This document shows, piece after piece, positions 12,500 through 24,569 of a DNA stretch of 64,000 bases (positions are counted from its first letter, which is position 1; every line of letters starts with the position of its first letter). The position numbers and the translations under genes are program-made. The stretch spans positions 199,783 to 263,782 of the forward strand of contig CAJHNH020008543.1 of the NCBI GenBank assembly GCA_905116865.2. The letters run 5' to 3'. Source of the DNA: Candidula unifasciata (taxonomy: Eukaryota > Mollusca > Gastropoda > Stylommatophora > Geomitridae). Under the pieces are notes generated by a model that was given only the letters and a program-made list of their open reading frames with translations, did not search any database and was not told the origin of the DNA.

Positions 12500-12960
12500 A
12501 GCTACTGTGTTAGTGAGTCAGTAAGTCTTCTTCTTTTGTCGTATTCGTCGCAGGGAGCAGCTATATGTAGTTTCCTGTCTTTTGCTAGTTACGTAGCTTG
12601 TGTTAATGCATACTGCGTTTCTGTTGTCTCTCTTATACTCCTTTCACCCATCTCTTTCTCAGTCAGTCTCTCACTTTGTCAATTGCTTTTCTGAGGTAGT
12701 ACGCTTCAACTGCTGGCTGCTTTTGTTCCATTCTGACTAGATGACTTAATCTGTGATTCTCTAATGTTCTATCAAATCATGCATCGGTGTTGTGCCTACT
12801 GTTGTTCTTAGTTCTTCGTTGGTCTCTCCGTGTTTTTCCCGCCGTCACTTCTTACACATCTATCTCACATGTTGTCATTTGTATTTATGTTTTTCTAGAA
12901 CTGTCAGTATGCACTCCACTTCAAAGAAAGCTCTCGTTCCTAGCTACCACCACCACGTCA
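12500..12960 (-). mobile_element. Probable LINE relic (RT C-terminus)
   Basis: Minus translation near 12760-12670 reads HRLSHLVRMEQKQPAVEAYY, which fits the degenerate R-R-L-x-x-x-G-H-V-x-R-M tail of LINE pol. Flanking sequence gives only scattered frames. No tail or target duplication was seen. The call rests on one motif. Confidence 0.4.
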
Positions 12961-13155
12961 CCCTTTTCGTCCCCGTCAGCACCACCGTTCGGCAACCCTC
13001 TTACCTTTTTCCCCACTGTCACCCCCGCCTTCCCCATTTTCTGCTTATTAGTCTTCCCTGGTCCACTGCACCTATGAAGTTGGCCAACATTCAGTTGGCT
13101 GAAGACACCGCCCCCTTAAACACATGTGACTGACCGTTGTCACACTGGATCTTCT

Positions 13156-13590
<435 letters not shown>

Positions 13591-13609
13591 ACTGTTCCTT
13601 CGGTTAGTT

Positions 13610-13965
13610 ACTTCATCAGGAGGAATCTTTTCTGTTATCAGTGCACTGCGTGAGTCTTTACGTTTTCTCTTGATGCTGCTGTTCCATATTGTGCATGATC
13701 TTCGTTGTGCTGCGTATTCGTGTCATATTTCTCTAGCGTCGCTCTCTGTGTCTGTTGGTTCCAAGGCATTCTCGTCAGATGACCAAACCATTTTATCTGT
13801 TGCTCTTTGATGAAAACTGTATAAGTGGTTTCAGTCCTAGCCTTCTAATGTCTTTCTTTTCACTTTATCTCTTCTTGTTGCCCTTATAGCTCTTCCAAGA
13901 CTTATCTGTGTAGTAATCATGCTGTGTTCATTAGTTGTAGTAAGGCTCTATGTTTTACACTGGTA
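13610..13965 (-). mobile_element. LINE relic (RT C-terminus), another family
   Basis: Minus translation near 13830-13740 gives IKEQQIKWFGHLTRMPWNQQ, the typical R-x-x-x-W-F-G-H-L-x-R-M segment at the end of LINE pol proteins. Upstream parts are spread over two other frames with stops. It borders a trinucleotide microsatellite at 13156-13590 on one side and a SINE-B copy on the other. Short and decayed. Confidence 0.55.
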
Positions 13966-13974
13966 ACAAAAAGG

Positions 13975-14183
13975 TTAGTTGCGTGTCCTTAACAGGACGT
14001 TGCAGAACCAATTTTCTAGGCAAATTTACGTCTAGTAGTTTGCCATTGCTTATTGGACGGTCGGCTTTCTTGATACAACTGTCGAAACCAACGCAAGGCC
14101 CATGGCCCGCAGCTGGGATCCAACCCGGCATCCCGGCATTACGAAGCGTTCGCATCGACTTAGCCACAGAGCCGACCTTGTAA
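13975..14183 (-). mobile_element. SINE-B copy (tRNA-related)
   Basis: The minus-strand head reads GGCTCTGTGGCTAAGTCGA, then GGGTTGGATCCCAGC (B-box-like), then the body complement of GTCGAAACCAACGCAAGG, and a 3' end around the complement of GTTGCAGAACC. Relatives at 2570 and 32594. Confidence 0.72.
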
Positions 14184-14189
14184 CAGGAA

Positions 14190-15040
14190 GCTTGCAAAAA
14201 TTTGGAGCCGCGAGACAGGAGCAGGAGCCACACATCAATCAGAACTGAATGGCAGTTGGTAGCCAAAAAACACTTTGAGACATACTCAGGAGAAGATCGG
14301 AGCACTTTGGTAATATCCGATGTGCGATGAAGATCTCAAAAAATTAACAATAAACAGTGAGGAATGACAATTACCACCAAAAAAAAAAAAAAAAGTTCTG
14401 ATTAGATTTGCCTTCGTAGACAAAGGTAAAGCCACTGTGTGTTAAAAATTGTGTTAGTTGCGCCAGCAATAATAACGTATTTTGATTTCTCTTCCATTTC
14501 CCTCTTAAGGTTGTGCCGTGTGATATTCTTTAATAAGGACAGACTAAGACACACAGACGGGCGCTCTATCAGTCCAGACAATTAAGGAAAAAGCATAAGT
14601 CAGTGACGGGATGTGGGTCCACGGACTGGGCTGTCAATCATCGGTGACAACCATGGTTAGTAACCACTGGTTGAGTGGATCATACGTGACCTAGATTCAC
14701 CGCCAGGGTTACGTGGAGCAGCAGAACTCATTAGGTTAGCGGAGCTAGTGAAGGGCCGGAAGACAAATGATGTGTGGTCAGAGAAGTGAAGGCGGGAATT
14801 TAAAAAGGTAGAGAGGAGTCAGATGACAGGATACCAAGGAAGAGAGTAGGAGATTGCATGAGTTAAAAAGCAGCTTGGTTCGCTAACTAACTGGTCTGTT
14901 GGTCACGTGTGATGTTAGCTCGAAAGTTCCCGAGACACAGACATTCAGGACTTTCCACCTACTCCCTCTGAGACCAGACAAGTGGAACTCCTTGTACGGA
15001 GGAAAAGAACAGCTTGTGAAAACATGCAAATTCCACTACA
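14190..15040. other. No gene recognised
   Basis: Unique-looking DNA with an A-run at 14379-14394. No Eph exon (last FN3 strand, membrane segment) was recognised here. Confidence 0.4.
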
Positions 15041-15046
15041 TGGCAC

Positions 15047-15235
15047 TGGGCGGTAAGTTCTGGTTGTTCGTCCACTTCTGGATTTGTGGCTTGTTTCATA
15101 ATTTGGGGGTTGCATGCACATCCGTTTTACAGATCTAGCTTATATGTAAGTAGGCTGATGGTTTCTCGCTCTTCGGGAAGACATTCTTTACGGGGAGGCG
15201 GGCAGTGAGTCCATTGGTTTTCCCCACTACAACGA
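15047..15235 (-). mobile_element. SINE-D fragment with internal loss
   Basis: GGCGGTAAGTTCTGGTTGTT and GTTGCATGCACATCCGTTTTAC, and later GGCAGTGAGTCCATTGGTTT, match SINE-D on the minus strand. The segment around the GTCGACTAATT core is deleted. Confidence 0.6.
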
Positions 15236-15567
15236 TGCCACAGAAACCCACATGGCGACATCAGCCACCAAAGTGCCCTTTCCGCGGGAAGTATGAAGCC
15301 AGTGCCTTTGCCATCTCCAAGCTCAGGAACAAGAGGAAACGAAGAGAGGGCGTGGCTTGGGGGGGGGGGGGGGGGGTTATTCCCCTTTAGGTACCCAACA
15401 TATCATAGTCACTACACAAGATCATGGATGCACACACCATCAAGCTACTGAGACTTTGCACATACACACATATATACATACACACACGCGCGCACATGAG
15501 CAAAAATACACTCTGACACTAGGTAACAGAGAGGCGGACAGACGTGCGGACAAACAACCGGACTCAC

Positions 15568-15776
15568 CATGAAGATGTACTCGGTCTCCAGCATGAACTG
15601 GGTCAGCGTCAGGTTCTGGGCGGTAGTGAACTTGCTGCTGGCCGCGCTGTCCTCGGTCCGCGGGTAGTAGCGCACGTTGAACTGCTGCACCTTGCCCTTG
15701 ATGCTCTGCGGCACCTCCCAGCCGATGCTCAGATACTTGGGCCCCATGCTCAGCTTGCGCAGTCCTGTCACCTTCC
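15568..15776 (-). CDS. Eph receptor exon g: FN3 domain 2 (incomplete)
   Basis: Encodes two bases plus 69 codons. The acceptor is CCCTCTCAG and the donor ATG|GTGAGT (phase 0). Residues include GLRKLSMGPKYLSIGWEVP, FNVRYYPR and ETEYIFM, corresponding to FN3 strands A-F with the invariant Trp and Tyr. The last strand, the membrane segment and the kinase must be in later exons. None was recognised between here and position 1, so the next intron is at least 15 kb or its exons were missed. The segment is GC-richer than its surroundings. Confidence 0.92.
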
Positions 15777-15877
15777 CTGAGAGGGGGCCGGAGTTCAAAC
15801 ATCAGTCTCGCGTTGTTTGATTACTGTCGGTGTCCGTCTTAACGTCAGTCTCGGGCTAAATGGCGTCTGTTATTTCT

Positions 15878-16925
15878 AGTGTTACTGTCATCTGTGGTGT
15901 TACTGTCAGCTGTGCTGGTACTGTCATCTGTGGTGTTACTGTCAGCTGTGCTGGTACCGTCATCTGTGGTGTTACTGTCAGCTGTGCTGGTACCGTCATC
16001 TGTGGTGTTACTGTCAGCTGTGCTGGTACCGTCATCTGTGGTGTTACTGTCAGCTGTGCTGGTACCATCATCTGTAGTGTTACTGTCATATATGGTGTTT
16101 TTGTCATCTGTGCTGGTACCATCATCTGTGGTGTTACTGTCATATATGGTATTTCTGTCATCTGTGCTGGTACCATCATCTGTAGTGTTACTGTCATATA
16201 TGGTGTTTTTGTCATCTGTGCTGGTACCATCATCTGTGGTGTTACTGTCATATATATTTTCTGTCATCTGTGCTGTACCATCATCTGTGGTGTTACTGTC
16301 ATATATGGTGTTTCTGTCATCTGTGCTGGTACCAACATCTGTGGTGTTACTGTCATATATGGTGTTTCTGTCATCTGTGCTGGTACCAACATCTGTGGTG
16401 TTACTGTCATATATGGTGTTTCTGTCATCTGTGCTGGTACCAACATCTGTGGTGTTACTATCATATATGGTGTTTCTGTCATCTGTGCTGGTACCAACAT
16501 CTGTGGTGTTACTGTCATATGTGCTAGTGCCATCATCTGTGGTGTTACTGTCATATATGGTGTTTCTGTCATCTGTGCTGGTAGCATCATCTGTGGTGTT
16601 ACTGTCATATATGGTGTTTTTGTCATCTGTGCTGGTACCATCATCTGTGGTGTTACTGTCATATATGGTGTTTCTGTCATCTGTGCTGGTACCATCATCT
16701 GTGGTGTTACTGTCATATATAGTGTTTCTGTCATCTGTGCTGGTACCAACATCTGTGGTGTTACTGTCATATATGGTGTTTCTGTCATCTGTGCTGGTAC
16801 CAACATCTGTGGTGTTACTGTCATATGTGCTAGTGCCATCATCTGTGGTGTTACTGTCATATATGGTGTTTGTCATCTGTGCTGGTAGCATCATCTGTGG
16901 TGTTACTGTCATCTGCGCTGGTAGC
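15878..16925. repeat. Composite 36/54-bp minisatellite in Eph intron f-g
   Basis: Units alternate between a 36-bp form (CTGTCAGCTGTGCTGGTACC plus GTCATCTGTGGTGTTA) at the left end and a 54-bp form containing CTGTCATATATGGTGTTTCTG. Both lengths are multiples of three, so several frames remain open for more than 300 codons; this is not a gene. Confidence 0.95.
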
Positions 16926-17007
16926 GTCATCTGTGGCGTCAATGTTGCTGACCGCTGGTGTGAGAGTGTGTTTGTGTGTGTGTGAGGGTGGTTGGTGTCT
17001 CACTCAC

Positions 17008-17165
17008 CTATAGACTGTGTGACCACATGGACAGAAGCAGACTGGGCCGGCTGACCGCTGCTGTTGGTGACCCCGTTCTCTGCAAATATGATGATCTCGT
17101 AGGTCTTACCTGGGTCCAGGCTGTTTAAGGTCACCCTGCCAACAATAGGTCCACTTTCAGAAACT
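17008..17165 (-). CDS. Eph receptor exon f: second half of FN3 domain 1
   Basis: Encodes one base, 52 codons, one base. After the split Arg codon it reads VSESGPIVGRVTLNSLDPG, then KTYEIIIFAENGVTNSSG and ASVHVVTQSI. This matches FN3 strands E-G, with the typical L-x-P-G-x-x-Y and A-x-N-G-V-T signatures. The acceptor GGTTAG has a weak pyrimidine tract but is the only one that keeps frame and domain length. The donor is G|GTGAGT. A degenerate array of about 22 bp starts about 20 bp upstream of the acceptor. Confidence 0.92.
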
Positions 17166-17184
17166 CTAACCGTCGCAGAACATA

Positions 17185-17850
17185 CAGGCAATGATCGACA
17201 CCCACATAGGACATGATTGACACCTATACAAGTCATAACTGACACCCACACAGGTCCTAATTGAGACCCACACAAGTCATGACTGACAACCACACGTCAT
17301 AATTTACCCTCCACAAGTCATGACTGACAACCACACGTCATAACTGAAACCCACACAAGTCATGACTGACACCCACAACAGTCATGACAAGACACAATTG
17401 ACACCCACAAAAGTCATGACTGACACCCACACAAGTCATGAGTGTCACTCATAATAAGTCATGACTGACACCCACACAAGTCATAATTGACAACCATACA
17501 AGTCAATACTGGCACCCACATAGGTGGAACTAACACAAACAATGACTGACACCCATACAGTTGATGACGGACATCCACACAAGTTATTATTGACATCCAA
17601 ACAAGTTATGACTGACACCCACACAAGTCATACATAACTGACACCCATAAAAGTCATTACTGGCACCCACATATGTGGAACTAACACAAACAATGATTGA
17701 CACATACATAAGTCATGACTGGCACCCGCATAGGTGGAACTAACACAAACAATGACTGACACCTACAATTTTCAAGCTGACACCCACACAATTCAAGCTG
17801 ACACCCACACAAGTCATGATTGACACCCATACAGTTTGAACTGACACCCA
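17185..17850. repeat. Degenerate array of about 22 bp in Eph intron e-f
   Basis: Roughly 28 diverged units of TGACACCCACACAAGTCATGAC. It starts about 20 bp from exon f. Confidence 0.88.
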
Positions 17851-17905
17851 CACTGGTCGCGTTGCCAAACGCAGATATCAAACACACATCAGACATCGTC
17901 TATTT

Positions 17906-18733
17906 CATTGTTCTTCAACTTATGGGCTGCTAAAAAGTCCCAATGGGAAGCTGAAAAGTCCCTATGGGCCGCTGAAAAGTCCCGATGGGCCGATGAAAAG
18001 TCCCGATGGGCCGATGAAAAGTCCTGATGGGCCGATGAAAAGTCCCGACGGGCCGATGAAAAGTCCCGATGGGCCGATGAAAAGTCCCGATGGGCCGATG
18101 AAAAGTCCTGATGGGCCGATGAAAAGTCCTGATGGGCCGATGAAAAGTCCTGATGGGCCGATGAAAAGTCCCGATGGGCCGCTGAAAAGTCCCGATGGGC
18201 CGATGAAAAGTCCCGATGGGCCGATGAAAAGTCCTGATGGGCCGATGAAAAGTCCTGATGGGCCGATGAAAAGTCCCGATGGGCCGCTGAAAAGTCCCGA
18301 TGGGCCGCTGAAAAGTCCCGATGGGCCGCTGAAAAGTCCCGATGGGCCGCTGAAAAGTCCCGATGGGCCGCTGAAAAGTCCCGATGGGCCGCTGAAAAGT
18401 CCCGATGGGCCGCTGAAAAGTCCCGATGGGCCGCCAAACAATGGCTGCCCAATCATGTGAGGTAGCTAGTTGTTTTTCTTCAGTATTGCAGTGTGGTAAA
18501 TACTCTCTCGGCAACAACTCTCCAACCACATCTATACGATTGTCCGACATCTAAGCAGCAGTAAATGTTGCATTAAATGAAAACTGTCACTTCGTGACAT
18601 CGAATGTAACAAAGTAACTCCCAGCTACATTTGGTTTTTGTTTCTGTATTCAGTTAGCTGTTAGACGGACCGCGAAACCACAAAATGGTCCCCGTTTCGG
18701 AGGGCACGGGAGTTAAAAGGTTGGGAAACACTG
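17906..18733. mobile_element. Possible hAT MITE with an internally expanded 21-bp minisatellite
   Basis: The right end reads AAGGTTGGGAAACACTG; the left end reads CATTGTTCTTCAACTT and matches its reverse complement at 11 of 16 positions. The flanks GTCTATTT and TTCTATAT match at 6 of 8. Between 17931 and 18434 are about 24 copies of a 21-bp unit (GATGGGCCGCTGAAAAGTCCC) that itself resembles the left subterminal sequence. It lies in the Eph intron between exons e and f. Confidence 0.55.
17931..18434. repeat. 21-bp minisatellite
   Basis: 24 units of GATGGGCCGCTGAAAAGTCCC with two variants (GCCGC/GCCGA and CCC/CCT) that segregate into blocks. Confidence 0.97.
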
Positions 18734-18862
18734 TTCTATATACCTTATGCCATTCGCCTGTTCTATGCGGCTGGTTGGTCCCACACCCAGACAGACATAA
18801 GCAAACTGGCTTACGCTTACTGAACACCGTGTCCCCACGTCAACATCTACACTCTGGAACTT

Positions 18863-18990
18863 TTTCTTCTTCTTCTTCGCGTTCACCGGTTGCAAACTCT
18901 ATCGGAAAGTTCGGGTTGTCTGTCCCACTCTGGACTGTAGTCTTGTTCCAGAACCTGAGTGTTGCGTGCACATCTGTTGTCTGGAACTAG
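18863..18990 (-). mobile_element. SINE-D 3' fragment
   Basis: The TTC tail, then GCGTTCACCGGTTGCAAACT and CCAGAACCTGAGTGTTGCGT match the 3' half of SINE-D on the minus strand. The copy ends near 18990, so it is 5'-truncated. It lies in the Eph e-f intron. Confidence 0.7.
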
Positions 18991-19657
18991 AACTGGATAA
19001 GGACGGGGCTACAGAGACATGTCTGTGAACCAAGCCCAGAGCTGCTCCCATTTCCTTAGAACAACGATGTACGCGGGCAGCTGATGTTTTCCTTGGAGCC
19101 AGCAAGGATCGGGAACAGGCCTACAGGTGCTCTCATTGCGTTAGAACAACCAAATAGGCAGGGAGGTGATGTTTTTTTTTGAGACTACCGAGGAGTGAGA
19201 AGAATAACAGTCTACTCCAGGCGCAGCTGATGCCCGGCCAGAGGTTGTTTGTGCTGGGTGTTAGATTAGGAGAGAGGCAGTAGCGTGAGGGACAGGTGTG
19301 AGCAGAGGCAGCAGAAAGGGAGTGAGAGAGCAGGGGTGTTAGGCAACAAACATCAAGGTCTGAGCATCTGTCTGCAATAATCAGGGAGCCTGGTGCGGCA
19401 AACTCTGAGAAGAAAACACTTACATACATACATAAAGGCGCACAAACATACATACACACACACTAATGCATGTGAATAAGTATACATCTGTCTTTCCACA
19501 ATTTTACTGTCACAAAGTAAGATTTTTATTTGAGTCTACATAGAAAAACAAGACAGGCTGAGAGAAAGACATGTAGATAAAGATATATATAAATGAATCA
19601 ATGGTTGAATAGAGAGATGGGTGGAGGATGGATGGATGGGATATATAGATTAAACAG

Positions 19658-19981
<324 letters not shown>

Positions 19982-20021
19982 ATGCATGGGACAAACATAT
20001 ACCGGACATGAATGAACTCAC

Positions 20022-20202
20022 CTCGAGGTGTTAAACCCCCGCCAACCAGGAGCGTACATGACGTCATTGCTACACTTCTGACACAGTATTCGATAATTGA
20101 GGTCTGTGCGTCCCCCCAGGTTGCTGGGTGGGTTCCAGGTCAACGTCACATATGTGGACCCCTGGGTCTCGATGGAAGGGTTCAGAGGTGCTGATGGCGG
20201 CT
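20022..20202 (-). CDS. Eph receptor exon e: first half of FN3 domain 1
   Basis: Encodes two bases, 59 codons, two bases. The acceptor is TTTACAG and the donor AG|GTGAGT. It starts within the Gln of TQPPSAPLNP, the Eph linker, then shows VTLTWNPPSNLGGRTDLNY and ILCQKCSNDVMY, the FN3 B and C strands with the Eph-specific paired cysteines in the C-C' loop. It ends FNTSR with an NTS sequon. A 72-bp tandem array begins near the acceptor side, and a GACA/GATA microsatellite lies about 40 bp past the donor. Confidence 0.95.
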
Positions 20203-20219
20203 CTGTAAATTACAGACAT

Positions 20220-20795
20220 TCTATTTAGAGCAATTTCCAGAAATACAGCTTCTCAATTTAGAGCAGTTTCTAGAAATACATGTCCTCAATCAGAGCAATT
20301 TGTAGAAATAGAGATTTTCAATTTACAGCAAGGTTTAGAATTAGAAATAAAGATCCTTAATTGAGAGCAATTTGTAGAAATAGAGATTTTCAATTTACAG
20401 CAAGGTTTAGAATTAGAAATAAAGATCCTTAATTGAGAGCAATTTGTAGAAATAGAGATTTTCAATTTACAGCAAGGTTTAGAATTAGAAATAAAGATCC
20501 TTAATTGAGAGCAATTTGTAGAAATAGAGATTTTCAATTTACAGCAAGGTTTAGAATTAGAAATAAAGATCCTTAATTGAGAGCAATTTGTAGAAATAGA
20601 GATTTTCAATTTACAGCAAGGTTTAGAATTAGAAATAAAGATCCTTAATTGAGAGCAATTTGTTGAAATAGAAATTTTCAATTTACAGCAAGGTTTAGAA
20701 TTAGAAATAAAGATCCTTAATTGAGAGCAATTTGTAGAAATAGAGATTTTCAATTTACAGAAAATTTTACAAACATTGACAGTTAATTGAGAGCA
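20220..20795. repeat. 72-bp minisatellite in Eph intron d-e
   Basis: Seven nearly identical 72-bp units (GAGCAATTTGTAGAAATAGA ... GATCCTTAATTGA) begin at 20293, with partial units back to about 20220, some 20 bp from the exon e acceptor. Confidence 0.95.
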
Positions 20796-20799
20796 ATTT

Positions 20800-21816
20800 A
20801 TGACTAGAGATTGTGCCAAACCAGAATGAATCCACGACACATTCTTGACTCATTCCACACAGAGAGGGATGTTGATAGCGCGAAGTTCGTGCGAAGTTCG
20901 TACACGTAACTTCATATTCAGTCCCTGTCCGAGACAACTTGGCACTCAATGGACTTCGCAGGGAGCAGTAAGTCCATCAAAAGTCCACTCTCTGCAGCCT
21001 CATCGCGACCGGGTCACCCACTGGCGAGCCGGTAGACGACTTCGTCGCCGGTCGGGACAGTATTTGGGCCTGTCTCCTTTGATCGTATCTACAGGAGTCT
21101 TTTTCAGGGCTATTGGTGGCGTGCAATGTTAAGCCATCTTATATGGCGCACATAATCTAGTCACAATTATAACCTAAAGCTCCCCCTTCGGGGATGCTGG
21201 TTGCAAAGCTGGTCGGGGACCTAGTGAGAATATTGTATCAGTTCCGTATTTATTACAGACCTAAGAGCGCTCAACAAGCGATGTGACGAATAGAATAACG
21301 CATGCCTTTACTTTCCCTGGCATTTCCTGGTCAATCTTGGAGCCAACCACATCTGCCTTAACTTGGATTCGAACCTATAAAGGTAAGTTTTCAGCTACCA
21401 GGGTTGCCACGCAGTGATTTGAGAAGAGTGGAATATCCATTGATTTGTGTATTCCAGAAAACTCGGCAATAGAATTCAGACCGGAAGCTGGTGCAGCTCC
21501 AGACGGAAGTGCTACCTCTCCTAAAACTAGCCTGCCAGGCTGAGAAAGGGACTAAATGGCAACCACCCGGCTATCGCTGACAGGTACCAACCATGGCTCG
21601 GGTTGTTGTCTGCCGCCTGCCACTCAACCTGACAACCCTGATTTCCACGCACTAAAACACTCGCTGATAAAAGACGGCCGTGAAGTCGGCGTGTGACTCT
21701 AAGATACAGGGTAGGATCTGATCAATGACTCCTGGGAGAGATAGTCGGTCGTTTGGTCATGTCTGTACCCGTGCCACTGCCTGCGATGTACTAACTATGA
21801 CCTGAGTCCCATCACA
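20800..21816. other. No gene recognised (Eph intron d-e)
   Basis: Unique-looking sequence. CAGGGTTGCCACG at 21399 and CTGACAACCCTG near 21628 resemble the ends of a short hAT element but lack a matching target duplication. Confidence 0.35.
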
Positions 21817-22065
21817 TTTGTCTTCCGGTATGGGCCATGGTTCTCTTTAACTGGCTGACGCGAAGCTGGTGGGAAAAGACCGGCCCATTTATCTTCATGT
21901 ATCTCCTACTTCCGGCGTGGACGATGGTTCTCTTTAATTGAATGAGGTGAAGCTGGTGGAGAAAGGTCGGTAGGTATCTCAAGAGTTGTCTTCGTGTGTC
22001 AGCAATAGTTCTTCTCTTCCTGGATGAAGGCACACTGATGCAGAAAAATCCGCCCACTTATATTA
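21817..22065. repeat. Degenerate array of about 85 bp, three units
   Basis: Three diverged units share ATGGTTCTCTTTAA, GAAGCTGGTGG and ATCTTC patterns. Confidence 0.65.
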
Positions 22066-22495
22066 GTATACAATTGTAGAATTATTTGGTGCCTTCCCTG
22101 TGTGTGTGTTCCAGTGCAAAATTAGAGTGAGAGGTCGAGGTACGGGGAGGGGAGGGGGGGAAGGGGCAGACGCTACTGTCCGCTAACAAGTATGTCGTAC
22201 AAGGCGACTAACTAGTGGTGTTTCCGTAGAAGTCGGAGACAATCTCCCTAAGAGGTAAGGAACCAACGTCTGTAAATAAATAAGACATATTTGTAAATCG
22301 GACGTGCACGCAAAACGACCAAAGTCCAGAGGTCGGCGACAAAACAGGACTTTCCTCTGGCATTGACAATTTGTGGAGAGTCTATATTCAGTTTGGGGTC
22401 TTCCATATGTTTGCTGCAGACTGTCCTGTCTATGGAAACGTCGTAGTCTGGGTGTCTGAGAAGTGATTGTTGTGCTTGACAACAAGAGCAAGCGA

Positions 22496-22514
22496 GCGAG
22501 CGAGCGAGAGAGAG

Positions 22515-22592
<78 letters not shown>
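22496..22592. repeat. (GA)n plus (GACA)n microsatellite
   Basis: AGCG units, then about 25 GA units, then eight GACA units. Confidence 0.96.
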
Positions 22593-22595
<3 letters not shown>

Positions 22596-22736
22596 GAGAG
22601 CCTGATGGCACGTAACCTGATCGCTGTCACTATGGTGTTATCTTCTCCTTTTTCTTTTCCTTCTTTTACTTCTTCTTCTTCTTGTTCTTGTTCTTCTTCT
22701 TCTCTTTCTTCCTCTTCTTCTTCTTCTTCTTTTTGT

Positions 22737-22982
22737 TTACTGGCGGAAAGCCCTGGTTGCTCCTTCATTTGGAACTTGGCTTTATGCCGGTCTTAGTTTT
22801 GCGTGTATAACAGTTTTACTGGCTTCTCTGTGTGCAGTTGGTTGTTCCTTGCCGCACGGGCAGACGCATTACGACTTGGAAGGAAGCTTCCAATTAGTCG
22901 CCTCTTACGATAGGTAGTTTTGGATAGGCAGTGGGTTTTCTCCACAACAGCGCCCGGGAACCCACACGGGGAGTGTGATTCT
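22737..22982 (-). mobile_element. SINE-D copy, diverged
   Basis: Minus-strand member: TTTACTGGCGGAAAGCCCTG on the left, AGCTTCCAATTAGTCGCCTC in the middle, and GGAACCCACACGGGG at the right end. A TTC-rich tract at 22670-22735 is its tail. It has an internal deletion relative to 50532-50842. Confidence 0.7.
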
Positions 22983-23059
22983 CTGAGAACGGGCTTTCAT
23001 AATAACTAAGGTGTCCATAACACATGTTCTGAGAGCCACCGGGCTGTAGCTTGTAGATC

Positions 23060-23254
23060 AGCGGTTCTCAACCAGTGGGTGGCGACCCTTTTCTGTGTGG
23101 GATGACTCTTTCACCGGTGTCTCCAAAGACCATCGGAAAACACATATTGACTGAAGTTATGAAGAAGCAACGAAAATAATTGTATGGTTGGAGGCCGCCA
23201 CAACATGAGGAACTGTTTTAAAGGGTTGAGGCATTAAAAAGGTTGAGAGCCACG
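23060..23254. mobile_element. Non-autonomous hAT element (MITE-like), 195 bp
   Basis: The left end is CAGCGGTTCTCAACC and the right end has GGTTGAGAGCCACG. The flanks are TTGTAGAT and TTGTAGAC, a near-perfect 8-bp duplication. Same type as 52089-52286. The interior includes a GTTATGAAGAAGCAACG stretch typical of the group. Confidence 0.82.
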
Positions 23255-23329
23255 TTGTAGACGGATATAATTGAGTCTCATCCCATCCGGGGCCCAGCTA
23301 ACATTACCTCAGTTAGTTCCGTGTCTGTC

Positions 23330-23400
23330 CCTCAGTGTCAGGGAGTAGCCATAGCCTTGAGGCTGCAAGTGGACCACACGCAGACATAACATACACGCAA
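23330..23400 (-). mobile_element. SINE-C fragment
   Basis: AGTGTCAGGGAGTAGCCATAG and GCTGCAAGTGGACCACACG are the reverse of the SINE-C body at about 25340-25400. It directly precedes the 21-bp array at 23450. Confidence 0.65.
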
Positions 23401-23449
23401 ACGCGAAATTCACATCCACGCAAAATTCACATACACGAACACATACCAT

Positions 23450-24306
23450 AAATACTTACACCACAAACATGCACACATACACCCCAAACATGCACACAGA
23501 CACCACAAACATGCACACAGACACCACAAACATGCACACAGACACCACAAACTAGCACACATACACCACAAACATGCACACATACACCACAAACATGCAC
23601 ACATACACCACAAACATGCACACATACACTAACAAACATGCACACATACACCACAAACATGCACACATACACCACAAACATGCACATAGACACCAAAAAC
23701 ATGCACACATACACCACAAACATTCACATAGACACCACAAACATGCACACATACACCCCAAACATGCACACATACACCCCAATCATGCACACATACACCA
23801 CAAACATGCACACATACACCACAAACATGCACACACACACCACAAACATGCACATAGACACCAAAAACATGCACACATACACCACACACATGCACACATA
23901 CACCACAAATATGCACACATACACCACAAATATGCACACATACACCACAAACATGCACACATACACCACAAACATGCACACATACACCACAAACATGCAC
24001 ACATACACCACAAACATGCACACATACACCACAAACATGCACACATACACCACAAACATGCACATAGACACCACAAACATGCACACATACACCACAAACA
24101 TGCACACATACACCACAAACATGCACACATACACCACACACATGCACACAGACACCACAAACATGCACAGAGACACCAAAAACATGCACACATACACCAC
24201 AAACATGCACACATACACCACAAACATGCACACATACACCACAAACATGCACACATACACCACACACATACACCACACACATACACCACAAACATGCACA
24301 CAGACA
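23450..24306. repeat. 21-bp minisatellite in Eph intron d-e
   Basis: About 40 units of ACATGCACACATACACCACAA. In the gene's sense direction it is rich in TGTGTG. The frame from exon d stays open through it. It ends about 110 bp from the exon d donor. Confidence 0.96.
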
Positions 24307-24416
24307 CAAGTGTGGGATTGGCCGAGAGAGGGATACGCGTGCTGAAGAAACACAATAGACAACAGTGACACGTAATCTCGCGGGCACACAGCGGGGAGAA
24401 GCACCGATCAACTCAC

Positions 24417-24569
24417 GTGTGCATGGCGCAGACTTGGCATCCTTGGCACTTCTGAAGTAATTCTGCTGGCACGTGCACTCGGCGGCGCCCCCGTTGGAGT
24501 AGCTGTACCCGGGGCAGGTCTGACAGGGGCCCATGCCTTCAGACCACTTGTACTCGCCAGATGGACACG
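24417..24569 (-). CDS. Eph receptor exon d: EGF-like cysteine-rich segment
   Basis: Encodes two bases, 50 codons, then one base. The acceptor is GTGTCCAG and the donor C|GTGAGT. It begins ACPSGEYKWSEGMGPC, continues CPGYSYSNGG and CTCQQNYFRSAKDAKSAPC, and ends at the Thr before the FN3 linker. The cysteine spacing and the run into PPSAP across the next junction are diagnostic of Eph receptors (GCC2/GCC3-type cysteine-rich repeat). If the following intron were retained the frame would stay open for about 790 nt through a 21-bp array, which is unusual. Confidence 0.96.

Noticed and set aside
15845..16942. 365-codon minus-strand open frame rich in Thr and Asp, and 340- to 368-codon frames on the plus strand
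   Set aside because: All frames are open because the array period (36 and 54 bp) is a multiple of three. It lies in an Eph intron.
21399..21640. Short hAT-like element with CAGGGTTGCCA and TGACAACCCTG ends
   Set aside because: The flanking 8-mers do not match and similarity between the ends is limited to about 8 bp.
23574..24368. Histidine- and threonine-rich plus-strand frames
   Set aside because: Product of the 21-bp minisatellite inside the Eph gene, on the opposite strand.
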